Positions 19,179-28,719 are shown, numbered from the stretch's first letter. The stretch is DNA of 32,792 nt from Deltaproteobacteria bacterium (GCA_027025395.1 JALVQQ010000191.1:1-32792), one strand, 5' to 3'. The notes: generated by a model from the sequence alone, not told the origin. Numbers and translations: made by a program.

Positions 19179-20081
19179 GTGCAACTGCCTGAACCACTGA
19201 ACCGCTACCAGGATATTATTCCAGGGCTGCAGGAATTCGCGGATTCACTTGCCTCTCCCCTCAAACCCTTTGTAAGGCTGAATACTCTGAAGGCACCGGA
19301 GGCCGCCATATTGCACCGGCTGCGGGGTGAAGGTTCCCGGCTAAAGAAAACAGCGATCCGCTGGCTATACAGCATTGAACAAGAGCAACGGCTTCGCTCT
19401 GGCACATGCTACCAGCTTGGCTACACCTATCCCCAGGCCATCACCTCTGCACTGCCGGTGCTAGCGCTTGACATCAGGCCAGGACAGTCCGTGCTGGATT
19501 TATGCGCTGCCCCGGGAGGAAAGACCACGCACATGGCTCAGATCATGGGCGACACAGGCATAGTGGTTGCCAATGACAGAAAACATGGCAGGATTACAGC
19601 CCTTATGGCCAACCTCAAGCGTCTTGGCATCACCAATACAGTAGTGACCAACTGCCGCGGAGAATTCCTGGCAACAGGCATGCTGTTCAACCGCGTCCTG
19701 GTGGATGCCCCGTGCTCGGGCGAAGGCCGCTACAGACTTGACAAAAACGGCCGGCTCACCCACATGAAAGCCGGAGCCACCGACCTTCCCGCAATACAGA
19801 AGGGCCTTGTGCAAAAGGGCTACGACCTGCTGGCGCCAGGTGGAATCATGGTGTATTCAACCTGCACCATCAACCCGGACGAAAACGAGGCCGTGATCAA
19901 CCACCTGCTCAGGAAAAGAGGGGCTGTGCTTGAGCCGTGGCAGCCTCCCCTGGCATGGCACAGGGGCGTTACAGACTGGAATGGAGTGGAATATGACAAA
20001 AACCTCCGCTTTTGCAGAAGGTTCTACGCGCACGAAACAGGATCAGTGGGATTCTTCCTGGCCCGCATTCGCAAGCTCTGA
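19179..20081 (+). CDS. RsmB/NOP-family (RsmF-like) RNA m5C methyltransferase
   Basis: VLDLCAAPGGKTTHMAQIM, VLVDAPCSGEGRYR, MVYSTCTINPDENEAVI, C-terminus GSVGFFLARIRKL. Confidence 0.92.
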   Translation: MQLPEPLNRYQDIIPGLQEFADSLASPLKPFVRLNTLKAPEAAILHRLRGEGSRLKKTAIRWLYSIEQEQRLRSGTCYQLGYTYPQAITSALPVLALDIRPGQSVLDLCAAPGGKTTHMAQIMGDTGIVVANDRKHGRITALMANLKRLGITNTVVTNCRGEFLATGMLFNRVLVDAPCSGEGRYRLDKNGRLTHMKAGATDLPAIQKGLVQKGYDLLAPGGIMVYSTCTINPDENEAVINHLLRKRGAVLEPWQPPLAWHRGVTDWNGVEYDKNLRFCRRFYAHETGSVGFFLARIRKL

Positions 20082-20553
20082 TTCCAGGGCGTCTGTACTT
20101 GAATTCTGGGAAAGGCGTTTCGGTGTGCCACCAGCCGTTTTTGCCCCCTATGAGCTGGCATCTTCCTCACGGGTCACATACCTTGTAAGAAGGAGCCCGT
20201 TTCTTTCCGGCCTGGCCTCAATGCGCATCACCCGCGCTGGCCTGCCGTTCATGAGAAACGCGGGGATTCACAGGAAACCGACCACCGAGGCCGCGCAGCG
20301 TTTCGGCCATCTTGCCACGCGCAACGTTGTCAGGCTTGCCCTGCCTGACCTGTTTCAACTCTGCCTGCAAAACGAAATAGCACTTGAAATTGACACCGAT
20401 CCGGGTTTTGTTTTCCTTATGGACATGAACCGTTCCGTCTGGGGATGCGGCCTCTATCTGCAGCCTGGCAGGCTTCTGAACAGGCTCCCCAAACGCATGG
20501 TGCAGGAGCTTGCCCAAAACAGGCGCAACCCTGACATTGCATCGCAACCCTAA
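19993..20553 (+). CDS. NOL1/NOP2/fmu-type partner protein (RsmF C-terminal / PUA-like domain)
   Basis: FWERRFGVPPAVFAPYELASSSRVTYLVRRSPFL...RAGLPFMRNAGIHRKPTTEAAQRFG; start ATG 19993 with GGAG upstream, overlapping the methyltransferase end. Confidence 0.75.
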   Translation: MTKTSAFAEGSTRTKQDQWDSSWPAFASSDSRASVLEFWERRFGVPPAVFAPYELASSSRVTYLVRRSPFLSGLASMRITRAGLPFMRNAGIHRKPTTEAAQRFGHLATRNVVRLALPDLFQLCLQNEIALEIDTDPGFVFLMDMNRSVWGCGLYLQPGRLLNRLPKRMVQELAQNRRNPDIASQP

Positions 20554-20565
20554 TGTTGCATTTTT
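20543..20565 (+). terminator. Weak intrinsic terminator candidate
   Basis: GCAAC-CCTAAT-GTTGC followed by ATTTTT, overlapping the stop codon region of the 19993 ORF. Confidence 0.45.
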
Positions 20566-20763
20566 ACCCTCAAGGGCAGCATCCCGGCTCACTGGCGCGC
20601 GGTTTCCAGCAGATCCGGGATGATGGGCCGAAAAGCTTCACATGCCGGCCTGGACGGGAGACGACATGACTGCTTCCCTCAACAGGCGATTTTCCATCGC
20701 CATCCGGGCAGCGGTTGTTACGGTTGTTAATGAACAGGCAAATTCGTGTCAAACAGGGACTCA

Positions 20764-21801
20764 ATGCAGACACTTTTCAAGAATCTTTCGGCGCTCATTG
20801 CCACCGCCGTCGTCTCTGTCTCCGCGCCCGGTTTTGCCCTGGACGTAATCCTGCTCAAAAACGGCGACCGGCTTTCAGGCAGCATTAAATCAATGGACCC
20901 CCACTCCGTTATCATCAATCTCAAATATGCAGGGGAAGTAAACATTGCGCGGGACGCAATAGACCAGCTGAAAACCGGACAGCCTCACAGGGTAATGCTC
21001 AGGGACAAGACCTTGACCTTTGGCGATATCGAAAAACAGTCCGATGACACAACCATAGTTCATGACTCTGTCACCGGAACAGAAAAGATTTGCTCCTTTA
21101 CTGAAATGGCCTATATCAACCCCCCTCCTCACATTTCCGGCGAAGGAAGTATTTTCACAGGAGAGATAAACCTGGGAGGGGAATGGAAGGAGGGCAATAC
21201 CGTTTCCACCAAGCTCAGGCTGGACTTCAATACACAGTATGACAGGGGCATCAGGCGCTGGCTTTTCAACGGCAATACCCAGTGGGAAAGCAAAAACCGT
21301 GACAAGACAGAAGACAACTGGTTCATCCAGGGCAGGTATAACAGGCTGTTTGCGGAAAAATGGTATGTGCTCGGGAACATGTCCCTTGAGTACGACGAAT
21401 TCAAGGGGCTCAACCTCAGGTCAGTAACCGGCGGCGGGGCAGGATACAGGTTTTTTGATGACCCGCACGACAAACTGTCCATTGAGGCAGGCCCCAACTT
21501 TGTATATGAAGACTATCAGGATGAACCAAGGCATATCAACATCTCCTTCCGGGAGAGTTTGACTTTCGAGTACCCCCTGTTTCGCAGCCGCATCCTTTTT
21601 TATCATCATCACTCCCTGCTCCAGGGGCTGAACGACACCGACACCCTGTCTGTAAAAACCAGCACGGGCATCAAGATCCCGCTTGGATTGCTGGGCATAA
21701 GCACATCCCTGCAACTTGACTGGGACTGGGACAAAAAACCCACTTCCGGACGCAAGAACTCCGACACCACGTTCACCCTCAAGGGAGGCTACGACTGGTA
21801 A
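20764..21801 (+). CDS. DUF481 family putative outer membrane barrel protein
   Basis: Signal peptide MQTLFKNLSALIATAVVSVSAPGFA; LKNGDRLSGSIKSMD...GEINLGGEWKEGNTVSTKLRLDFNTQYDRG; aromatic C-terminus GGYDW. Confidence 0.85.
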   Translation: MQTLFKNLSALIATAVVSVSAPGFALDVILLKNGDRLSGSIKSMDPHSVIINLKYAGEVNIARDAIDQLKTGQPHRVMLRDKTLTFGDIEKQSDDTTIVHDSVTGTEKICSFTEMAYINPPPHISGEGSIFTGEINLGGEWKEGNTVSTKLRLDFNTQYDRGIRRWLFNGNTQWESKNRDKTEDNWFIQGRYNRLFAEKWYVLGNMSLEYDEFKGLNLRSVTGGGAGYRFFDDPHDKLSIEAGPNFVYEDYQDEPRHINISFRESLTFEYPLFRSRILFYHHHSLLQGLNDTDTLSVKTSTGIKIPLGLLGISTSLQLDWDWDKKPTSGRKNSDTTFTLKGGYDW

Positions 21802-21822
21802 CTATATGAATGGTAACTATTA

Positions 21823-21839
21823 TTGGCACGTAAAATGCA
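21823..21839 (+). promoter_or_regulatory. Putative sigma-54 (-24/-12) promoter
   Basis: TTGGCACGTAAAATGCA against YTGGCACGrNNNTTGCW: GG and GC correctly spaced (10 nt), two mismatches (r and first T). Confidence 0.65.
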
Positions 21840-21976
21840 GTTTTTCTCACGCTACCCATAATCAAGCTAAGGAGGTGATGCCTTAGAACCATAATGCTGT
21901 GTTTAACCAGGGCGTTCATGCGATTTATGATGCCCAGAGGGGATTAATATTTTTCATTTTCAATCAAGGAGGGTAT

Positions 21977-23584
21977 ATGAACCATTCAAAGAGAAACATT
22001 TTGGTTGCTGCCTTTTTTATTATGGCTGCTTTCACCCTGCCTGCATTTGCCGGAGGAGTCGCTCCTGACCAGGAACTTGCCGATCTCAAGGCACAGATGA
22101 AGGTAATGATGGAACGCATCAGGCAGCTTGAGGCACAGCAGGGGCAGAGCTCCTCCGCCGAGGTGCAGGAGCTTCAGAAGAAAGTCGACGAGCTCGAGGC
22201 ATACAAAAAGGAAGCAAGCCAGACCAAGGCGTACTGGAAAAACGGGTTCCGTATAGAATACAAGCCCAACGACAGTGAAAACGAGTACAAGATGCGCATC
22301 CGCGCCGGCATCCAGTTCCGTTACACTTATGTCAACACGGACAACGATGTGCGCGCCAACAGGGAAAATTACAGCTCTCTCATAGCAAGGAGGCTGCGCC
22401 TCTTTGTTGACGGCACGGCCCCCAACAAGGACTGGAAGTATTTCATGCACATTCAGCTTGAGCCGAAATCAAAGGTTAATACCCATGACGCGTTCATACA
22501 GTGGCAGAAGTACAAATATGCCAGGGTACAGTTTGGCCGCATGAAAATCCCCTACAGCATGGAATACTGGCAGAGCGGATTCGGGCAGAATGGCGCTGAC
22601 CGTACCATCTTTACCGGAGACTCGGAAGCCGACAAGGATGTATTCGGCACCAAGGTTTATGACATTCCCGGCGGCAACGCCCGCCTGCGTGTTGGTGGAC
22701 ATCGCAACAAAAACGGCTTCCCGACCGGCGGCATGTTGCTCTACCGCTCCCAGGGCGTCAATGTAAACGGCGTTGTTGACATGTTCGGCATGAAGCAGTT
22801 CCTTGCATACTGGGTCGGCATCTATAATGGACGTGACACCCAGGGCGCCACCAACGCCAATTCCGACATGCTCTATGTGGGAAGGCTGGGTATCAATTTC
22901 CTGCCAGGCTCTGATCCTAAAGGGCCGCTGGGCCCCAAGGGGCTGAAAAACTACTTTGCCCAGGGTGACTATGGTTACAACACAAAGCCACTGGCTTCTT
23001 TTGTAACCGCCACCTTTTATAACAGGGGCACGGTAGATGCAGCCTACAGCAGCTTGGGCAAACTCACCAAAAACAGGGAACATGATACGGACAACTACGG
23101 TTTCAACGGCTGTTTCCTCTTCAGGTACATGGGTTTCTCCGCGGACCTGGAGGCTGGCTGGGAAGAGTTTGAACAGAAGAGCGCCACTAACGTCAACAAG
23201 GCCTACTGGGACCGCTGGGGAGCCCGCGCAAACCTCGGCTACTTTATTGTACCGAGAAAGTGGGAAGTCACCTTCAAGTTTGCACACATGAATCGTCTTG
23301 ATAACGCAAACCTGGAGAACTCTCTGGCAAGTGGACTGGGGCTGGTAGAGCTTGATGACGGATATGCGGTTGAAAAAGACATGCAGCAGTACAGACTAGG
23401 GATCAACTGGTATCTTCATGGTTTCAACCAGTACATCAGTGCTGAAGTTGGCCTGTTCCACAGGAACTTTGACAAAATCAGCGCCTCTGAAGCAGCAGCC
23501 GTTGGATTCACCGGCGCCCTCTCCGATGCCAAGGACAGCCAGGATGATGTCCGCTTCAGGATTCAGTACCAGCACTTCTTCTAA
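21977..23584 (+). CDS. OprO/OprP-like porin with N-terminal coiled coil
   Basis: Signal peptide MNHSKRNILVAAFFIMAAFTLPAFA; coiled coil QELADLKAQMKVMMERIRQLEAQQ; RLRLFVDGTAPNKDWKYFMHIQLE, FGRMKIPYSMEYWQS; C-terminal RFRIQYQHFF; AAGGAGG before ATG. Confidence 0.88.
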   Translation: MNHSKRNILVAAFFIMAAFTLPAFAGGVAPDQELADLKAQMKVMMERIRQLEAQQGQSSSAEVQELQKKVDELEAYKKEASQTKAYWKNGFRIEYKPNDSENEYKMRIRAGIQFRYTYVNTDNDVRANRENYSSLIARRLRLFVDGTAPNKDWKYFMHIQLEPKSKVNTHDAFIQWQKYKYARVQFGRMKIPYSMEYWQSGFGQNGADRTIFTGDSEADKDVFGTKVYDIPGGNARLRVGGHRNKNGFPTGGMLLYRSQGVNVNGVVDMFGMKQFLAYWVGIYNGRDTQGATNANSDMLYVGRLGINFLPGSDPKGPLGPKGLKNYFAQGDYGYNTKPLASFVTATFYNRGTVDAAYSSLGKLTKNREHDTDNYGFNGCFLFRYMGFSADLEAGWEEFEQKSATNVNKAYWDRWGARANLGYFIVPRKWEVTFKFAHMNRLDNANLENSLASGLGLVELDDGYAVEKDMQQYRLGINWYLHGFNQYISAEVGLFHRNFDKISASEAAAVGFTGALSDAKDSQDDVRFRIQYQHFF

Positions 23585-23622
23585 GGCATAACACCGCAGA
23601 TTATGGCGGATTTATCAAACCA

Positions 23623-23648
23623 GGGGGGCCTTGAAAGGCCCCCTTTTT
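23623..23648 (+). terminator. Rho-independent terminator of the porin gene
   Basis: GGGGGGCC-TTGAAA-GGCCCCCTTTTT directly after the porin stop. Confidence 0.9.
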
Positions 23649-23677
23649 CATGACGGCCAGTAAGGCGGGCAAATAGT

Positions 23678-24463
23678 CTATTCCTGCCCGCACGCCTTTT
23701 CCGTCATGCGCTCTGCTGCAAAAATGAGAGATTCAATGTCGAGAAATTCCAGGGCATTCCTGTCAAAAAGCACCTTTACACCGGCAGGAAACCCGTCATC
23801 TTCATCAGCATCCCAGAAATGGACCTGCACAGGCACCCTGGGCAGCACCGGAACCACGGCACAGAAATCGGCATGGCACTCATCCACCTTTCTTGCCCCC
23901 ATTCGGACCAGCACCCTTTCAAGCTCCCTTCCACGCCCCTGAAACTCACGTGCAAGCCTGTCCTCCGTGTACCTTTTGAGAGTTACAACCTTTGATATGG
24001 AGTTCGGGAAGGATTCGAGGCCTACCCAGTCTCCAGCGAGCCGCCCCGCTCCGCCAAAAAACAGGTAGTTATAGAGAAGAATCTGGTCTCTCGGGTCAAG
24101 CTCCCCCCCTGCTGAAGAGACCACGCTTTCGGATGAAATAAACACTGTCTCCCCAAGATACAACAGCCTTAGCATCTGTCTGCCATTCTCCTCCACAACC
24201 GTTCCGCCAAGCCCGGGGCCGCATTCCGCAAGGTCAACCGTGCTCACCTTTTTTTTAAGCGTTCTCAACAGCACAGTGTCAGGATCATGCACACGCTGGA
24301 TATCTCCCCCGCCTTCATTATCACCATCACGCTGAAGATATGGACAGGCGGACGGATCCGCACCGGCCGAAACCACGGCAACCGCAAAGGCCATGCAGGC
24401 AGGATAGCCACACTCACCGCAGTTGCTCCTCGGTGTCTTCTTAACTATGTCAAGCGCATTCAT
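23678..24463 (-). CDS. 4Fe-4S (Fes) domain plus DUF3786 protein
   Basis: N-terminal SNCGECGYPACMAFAVAVVSAGADPSACPYL; remainder resembles DUF3786; 4-nt overlap with the preceding gene. Confidence 0.8.
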   Translation of the reverse strand: MNALDIVKKTPRSNCGECGYPACMAFAVAVVSAGADPSACPYLQRDGDNEGGGDIQRVHDPDTVLLRTLKKKVSTVDLAECGPGLGGTVVEENGRQMLRLLYLGETVFISSESVVSSAGGELDPRDQILLYNYLFFGGAGRLAGDWVGLESFPNSISKVVTLKRYTEDRLAREFQGRGRELERVLVRMGARKVDECHADFCAVVPVLPRVPVQVHFWDADEDDGFPAGVKVLFDRNALEFLDIESLIFAAERMTEKACGQE

Positions 24464-26406
24464 GGATCAACTCTCCAGGCAGGCCGGTTATCACCCGCCT
24501 CCTCACCACAAAACATTACTCTCCCCTGCCCTGGCCCGACAAGCCGCCTCAGGGCCGACCGGAACCTTTCATACTCATCACCATGCCGCAACATGCCGCG
24601 TCTCAAAGAAAGCTCTCTAATGTAATAGACACCGCGTCCGTCCCTTGCGGCCATTACCTTCCAGGCAAAAGGGCCAGCATGCCCGCTGAGGCCAGCAGGC
24701 ATATACTCCACTCTTGCACCGGCGGGAAGCAGGAGCCTGAACACCAGCATCTCCCTGGCATATCCGGGAAACCAGACGGGATTTTTCCTGTCAGCCCCAA
24801 GCCGCCCCAATGTCTGCAGCATTGACGCCTCGGGCACAGGGAAGAAAGAACATCCCCCCGAGGCTGGCAACGGATCAGGTATCCTGAAATCCACCCGAAT
24901 GGTAACCGGCTGCATCAAATCATCGAGATTCATGAACTCGACCTGACCCTGGGCCAAGGGATCAACCGAATGCATCACCATGGACCTTGCCACATCCAGT
25001 TCAGGGCCGGAAAGATACCTGAACCCCCGGCGGGCATCAGCGGCCTTATAACCGGAGCTCAGTGATACTATCCGTCCGGACGTAACGCCGTCGGCATCAT
25101 AGGACACATCCACGGTGGTTATATCCATCTCCTGCCAGACATCATGAACGGGCTCCAGGGAGGCATCATCAAGGAATAAGGCCGTGTGTCCCTCAAGCCC
25201 GGTGACACCAGGTGAAAGCTCCTTGCGGTTGAAACGGTACCATTTGCCACCCGCCTTGACGGCGACCGCGCTGAAAAAATCCGGCATGAACGGCAAGGGC
25301 ACCTCTGATATGCTTACGTTGCCTGTAACCACCGCGATACGCGAATCTGTCCCGCCAACCCTTAGCAGCTCGTGAAACAGCCATGCCAGGTGAAAGGGCG
25401 TTCCATAACCACGGGAAAGCGTGGCCTCCGGACCCTGGGGCCGGAGATCGGTATCGAGAATATCAATGACATAAGGCGCAAAGAGTGACATCAACTCTGT
25501 ATAAAGAGAATCAGCATCACTGGCCGAACGAAAAATTGCGGGGAGCGCATCAAGCTCATATCCCGGTTCACGCCAAGGAACTATTGCGTTAAAAAAACCG
25601 GCCACCCGGGAATATGAAGAAAGCGTTGTGACCAGCAGCACAGGGCTCATGTGAATTGCTGGAGGGGAATACGGCTCGTCAACCGCCCTTGGCAGTTTCC
25701 CGGCGCGCCATACATACTCCTTCCACTCCCGGCCAGCACCCTGGTGAACTGTAATTCTTCTGTCATTTGCAACCCAGAAGAGGGGCATGGCCTTCGGCGC
25801 CCTTATACTGACGACCTTCTCCCTGGTGGGATTGGTAAGCGCGAAAAACTCCCTTGTCCAGAAGGCACTCATGCCGGGGCGTTGTGAATGCAGCGTGAAA
25901 CTCAACTCCACGGTGGCTCCAGGCTCCACCGACGGAAAACTGACCACCCGCAACCGTGCGGCCGAATATATGGAGGCCCCGGAAGTTGACGGGTCCTGTA
26001 TGTCGTTTATCTCGTCTTCACGCACGGCCACATGCGTGCCGTCCGCAAGGATTGTGCGAGTATGACGGAGATCTATGTCCAGACTCTCCCATGCGCTGTT
26101 GTAGGGAATCCGCACATCGCCATTACGTTTCTTGCCCCTGTATGTGAGTATCCTGGTCCGCATCAGGAGATGATAATCGTACGACCCGTCAGCATATAAC
26201 CGGTACTCTTTTTTAACCAGCAGGTTTACCGCATCAGCATCCGCATCATAGGAGTCGGCGTGGCAAGGCTCCAGCCTGGCGGCCGCGCCCGGCGCAACCG
26301 CGGCTCCCGAAACCAGGAAGGCAAGCAGGAATATCAAGGGCAGCCAGGCACGCCCCGGTTCATGCGCCCTGGAACTGTCCGTATCGCCACGGAATATTAC
26401 GCTCAT
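24460..26406 (-). CDS. DUF3857/transglutaminase-like fold protein with apparently degenerate active site
   Basis: DUF3857-like N-terminus (YRLYADGSYDYHLLMRTRILTYRGKKRNGDVRIPYN); TG-like region GYGTPFHLAWLFHELLRVGGTDSRIAVV lacks the Cys. Confidence 0.78.
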   Translation of the reverse strand: MSVIFRGDTDSSRAHEPGRAWLPLIFLLAFLVSGAAVAPGAAARLEPCHADSYDADADAVNLLVKKEYRLYADGSYDYHLLMRTRILTYRGKKRNGDVRIPYNSAWESLDIDLRHTRTILADGTHVAVREDEINDIQDPSTSGASIYSAARLRVVSFPSVEPGATVELSFTLHSQRPGMSAFWTREFFALTNPTREKVVSIRAPKAMPLFWVANDRRITVHQGAGREWKEYVWRAGKLPRAVDEPYSPPAIHMSPVLLVTTLSSYSRVAGFFNAIVPWREPGYELDALPAIFRSASDADSLYTELMSLFAPYVIDILDTDLRPQGPEATLSRGYGTPFHLAWLFHELLRVGGTDSRIAVVTGNVSISEVPLPFMPDFFSAVAVKAGGKWYRFNRKELSPGVTGLEGHTALFLDDASLEPVHDVWQEMDITTVDVSYDADGVTSGRIVSLSSGYKAADARRGFRYLSGPELDVARSMVMHSVDPLAQGQVEFMNLDDLMQPVTIRVDFRIPDPLPASGGCSFFPVPEASMLQTLGRLGADRKNPVWFPGYAREMLVFRLLLPAGARVEYMPAGLSGHAGPFAWKVMAARDGRGVYYIRELSLRRGMLRHGDEYERFRSALRRLVGPGQGRVMFCGEEAGDNRPAWRVDP

Positions 26407-28520
26407 AACCCCTGCCTTTCCGCATCAGTAAAGCGCGCGTCCGCGCCTTCCGCCATGCATCGGCCGTTTATAACAACCGGAACTGCCGGCCATTGGGCAA
26501 GGCGTCTCTGTGCCCTCAGCACCTCCGGGTAATCTGGAACCGGCACCTCCAGGGCCTTTATCTCAAACTCCCTGACAAAAACCAGTCTCTGTTCAGCATC
26601 ATCCTGTCCATTCCCGGTCCCTGTCCTTTTGACCCGAAAGGATGCCTCCACGGCGTTGCCGGAAAATTCCATATCCGCGGGAAGAATCATCCCGCCGTCC
26701 GCCCCCTGAGGCAGCACTGTCTCCTCGACCATGCGGCTTCTGACTACATAGTTGAAACGCAACGGAAATTCTCTCCTGGTCAGCGAGGCCCTGGACATGA
26801 GATAACTGTCCATGATCCCGACATAACCCGTATTTGAGACCGGGAAGAAGAGCGCCTGCCCTGCCTCTGTCCGGCTCACCCTGTCAGGCGCCTGGAAGTC
26901 ACAGGAAAATCCAATGGGCTTTGCCCGGTCTTCAGGATCGGTCCACTCAATATTCTCCAACCTTGCCCCTGGGATCCGGGCAAGGACTATCTGTTCCACG
27001 GTCTGCCTGCGCTTTTCAGGCGAACTGCCCATCATACGCCCCCTCAGAGCAGTATCACAGAAGCCGGTAAATGTCGCCTCCAGCCTGCCGCTGAGAATGC
27101 CGCGGAGATCAAGCCTGTCCCTTACAACCAGCAGGCTCGTGTTGGCAGCCGCATCAGGCTCCGGTGTCAGGCGCAGCCTGGCGTCAGGCCCTGATGCGGC
27201 AAGACAGCTTGAATCCCTTTCATAATCCGGCAGAAACTGGCGGCTGGTTTCCGAAGTGGGATCAAGATAGACCCCTGGCCTGCCCTGGGCATCAAGTATC
27301 GCCACAATGGCATGGTTAAACCAGGGCACCACAATCTCCTGATCCAGCCTGTTGCCCGCGCTTATTATCACCGGCACCGCATTGAATCCGGCATCCCTGA
27401 GCATTGTAACCAGCAGGGCTGCCTTGTCCCGGCAGACTCCATAGCGCCGGTCAAAGGTAAGGGACACGTCGTGAGGTTCATAACCCGGCCTGTCCCTTTC
27501 GGCTGTTATCCCCATGTAGCGGATCTTCTGTGCTACAAAGTAGAACAGGGCCGCGATCTTTTCCTGTTCGTTGCCGGCCCTGCCTACCAGTTCCCGCACC
27601 TTTTCCCTGATGGCAGGCGTGGAGGCAAGATGAGGCTCCACAAGCCCTCTGTACCACTCGGCGACATATCCCCATGCGGGAATGGTTGAATACAGCAGCC
27701 GCATTGCGACCCGGTGCAGGGGGGGCATGGCAGGCTCCGGCACGAGAGCCGGAACATCATTAAACGAGAAACGGCAGATTGTATTCCGGGACTCGTCCTT
27801 GCCAATCCAGGAGGAATAACGGCCCGGTTTTGCATCCTTCACAAGGGTATGGAGCTTCATGTCCCCTGGGCCTTTAAGCTCAAAACTATACTCCCTTACC
27901 GGAAACGTGTACTCAGCGGTGACCCTGCCAAAAAATTCCCCTGGTATCATGAATTTGAAGTTATTTCTGACCACTATGTAGTGTATGGTATCACCGGGAC
28001 GCAGCTCTGGCACAAACACCCTGAGTTCGCGCTGGGAGGGATCATATATGTTCATGCGGCTGGAAGAAGCTGAATTGTCCTCGCGCGCGTTTTTTTCCAG
28101 GTCAACCACACGAACAGAGCCGTCGGGAGATATTACCTCAAACAGCGGCATTTTGAGGTCCATGTAGTGACCATTGATATAAAACACCTGTACGCTGTTT
28201 TCCCGCACTCCATCACTGTCAAGCATTGTCAGAAAGACTTCGTCCCTATCCACGCTGCTTCCGTCCCGCCTGAACTCAATCCTCTCCACCTCCCTGGCAA
28301 GCACGGCATGATCGTGGGGATACCGCTCAGGGGTGACATCGCTCAAAAATGAATAGCCGGATGAGGCGCAAAAGGACTCTCCGGCGCACATGACTGAAAC
28401 AACGAACATGAGCAGGCACATGGCGGGGAAGCCGGGCCTGCTGCCGCTGCAAACCGGCATTGCCCCAAGCCCCCTGCCTGCCCTGCTGTCAATGCATTCC
28501 ATAAAGAGGTTTCTCCGCAT
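26403..28520 (-). CDS. DUF3857 plus transglutaminase-like protein, catalytic triad present
   Basis: RRYGVCRDKAALLVTMLRDAGFNAVPVII (Cys), PWFNHAIVAI (His), GVYLDPTSE (Asp); N-terminal hydrophobic signal-like segment. Confidence 0.85.
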   Translation of the reverse strand: MRRNLFMECIDSRAGRGLGAMPVCSGSRPGFPAMCLLMFVVSVMCAGESFCASSGYSFLSDVTPERYPHDHAVLAREVERIEFRRDGSSVDRDEVFLTMLDSDGVRENSVQVFYINGHYMDLKMPLFEVISPDGSVRVVDLEKNAREDNSASSSRMNIYDPSQRELRVFVPELRPGDTIHYIVVRNNFKFMIPGEFFGRVTAEYTFPVREYSFELKGPGDMKLHTLVKDAKPGRYSSWIGKDESRNTICRFSFNDVPALVPEPAMPPLHRVAMRLLYSTIPAWGYVAEWYRGLVEPHLASTPAIREKVRELVGRAGNEQEKIAALFYFVAQKIRYMGITAERDRPGYEPHDVSLTFDRRYGVCRDKAALLVTMLRDAGFNAVPVIISAGNRLDQEIVVPWFNHAIVAILDAQGRPGVYLDPTSETSRQFLPDYERDSSCLAASGPDARLRLTPEPDAAANTSLLVVRDRLDLRGILSGRLEATFTGFCDTALRGRMMGSSPEKRRQTVEQIVLARIPGARLENIEWTDPEDRAKPIGFSCDFQAPDRVSRTEAGQALFFPVSNTGYVGIMDSYLMSRASLTRREFPLRFNYVVRSRMVEETVLPQGADGGMILPADMEFSGNAVEASFRVKRTGTGNGQDDAEQRLVFVREFEIKALEVPVPDYPEVLRAQRRLAQWPAVPVVINGRCMAEGADARFTDAERQGL

Positions 28521-28719
28521 GGTCGATCAATATTTTCCCCTGCCCAAACACCTGCAAGAACCACCATACCACAAAACTCCTGTCCGGGCAGGGCTCTGTG
28601 TTTGCATAAAAACAACCCCGCAAACCAGCATCAGGATCAATCTGTTAAAGGCCCGGACTGTTTTTTCAAAACATGTCTCAAGGATTTGGACAAAAAACAC
28701 GATAGGTAATATACGGCAA

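Noticed and set aside
21868-21879. TAAGGAGGTGAT as the end of a reverse-strand 16S rRNA
   Set aside because: The flanking sequence has no 16S similarity and is followed by GC rather than CC; it is just an extended Shine-Dalgarno-like sequence.
22469-23287. 272-aa minus-strand ORF opposite the porin
   Set aside because: Antisense to a well supported porin with signal peptide and terminator; composition artefact.
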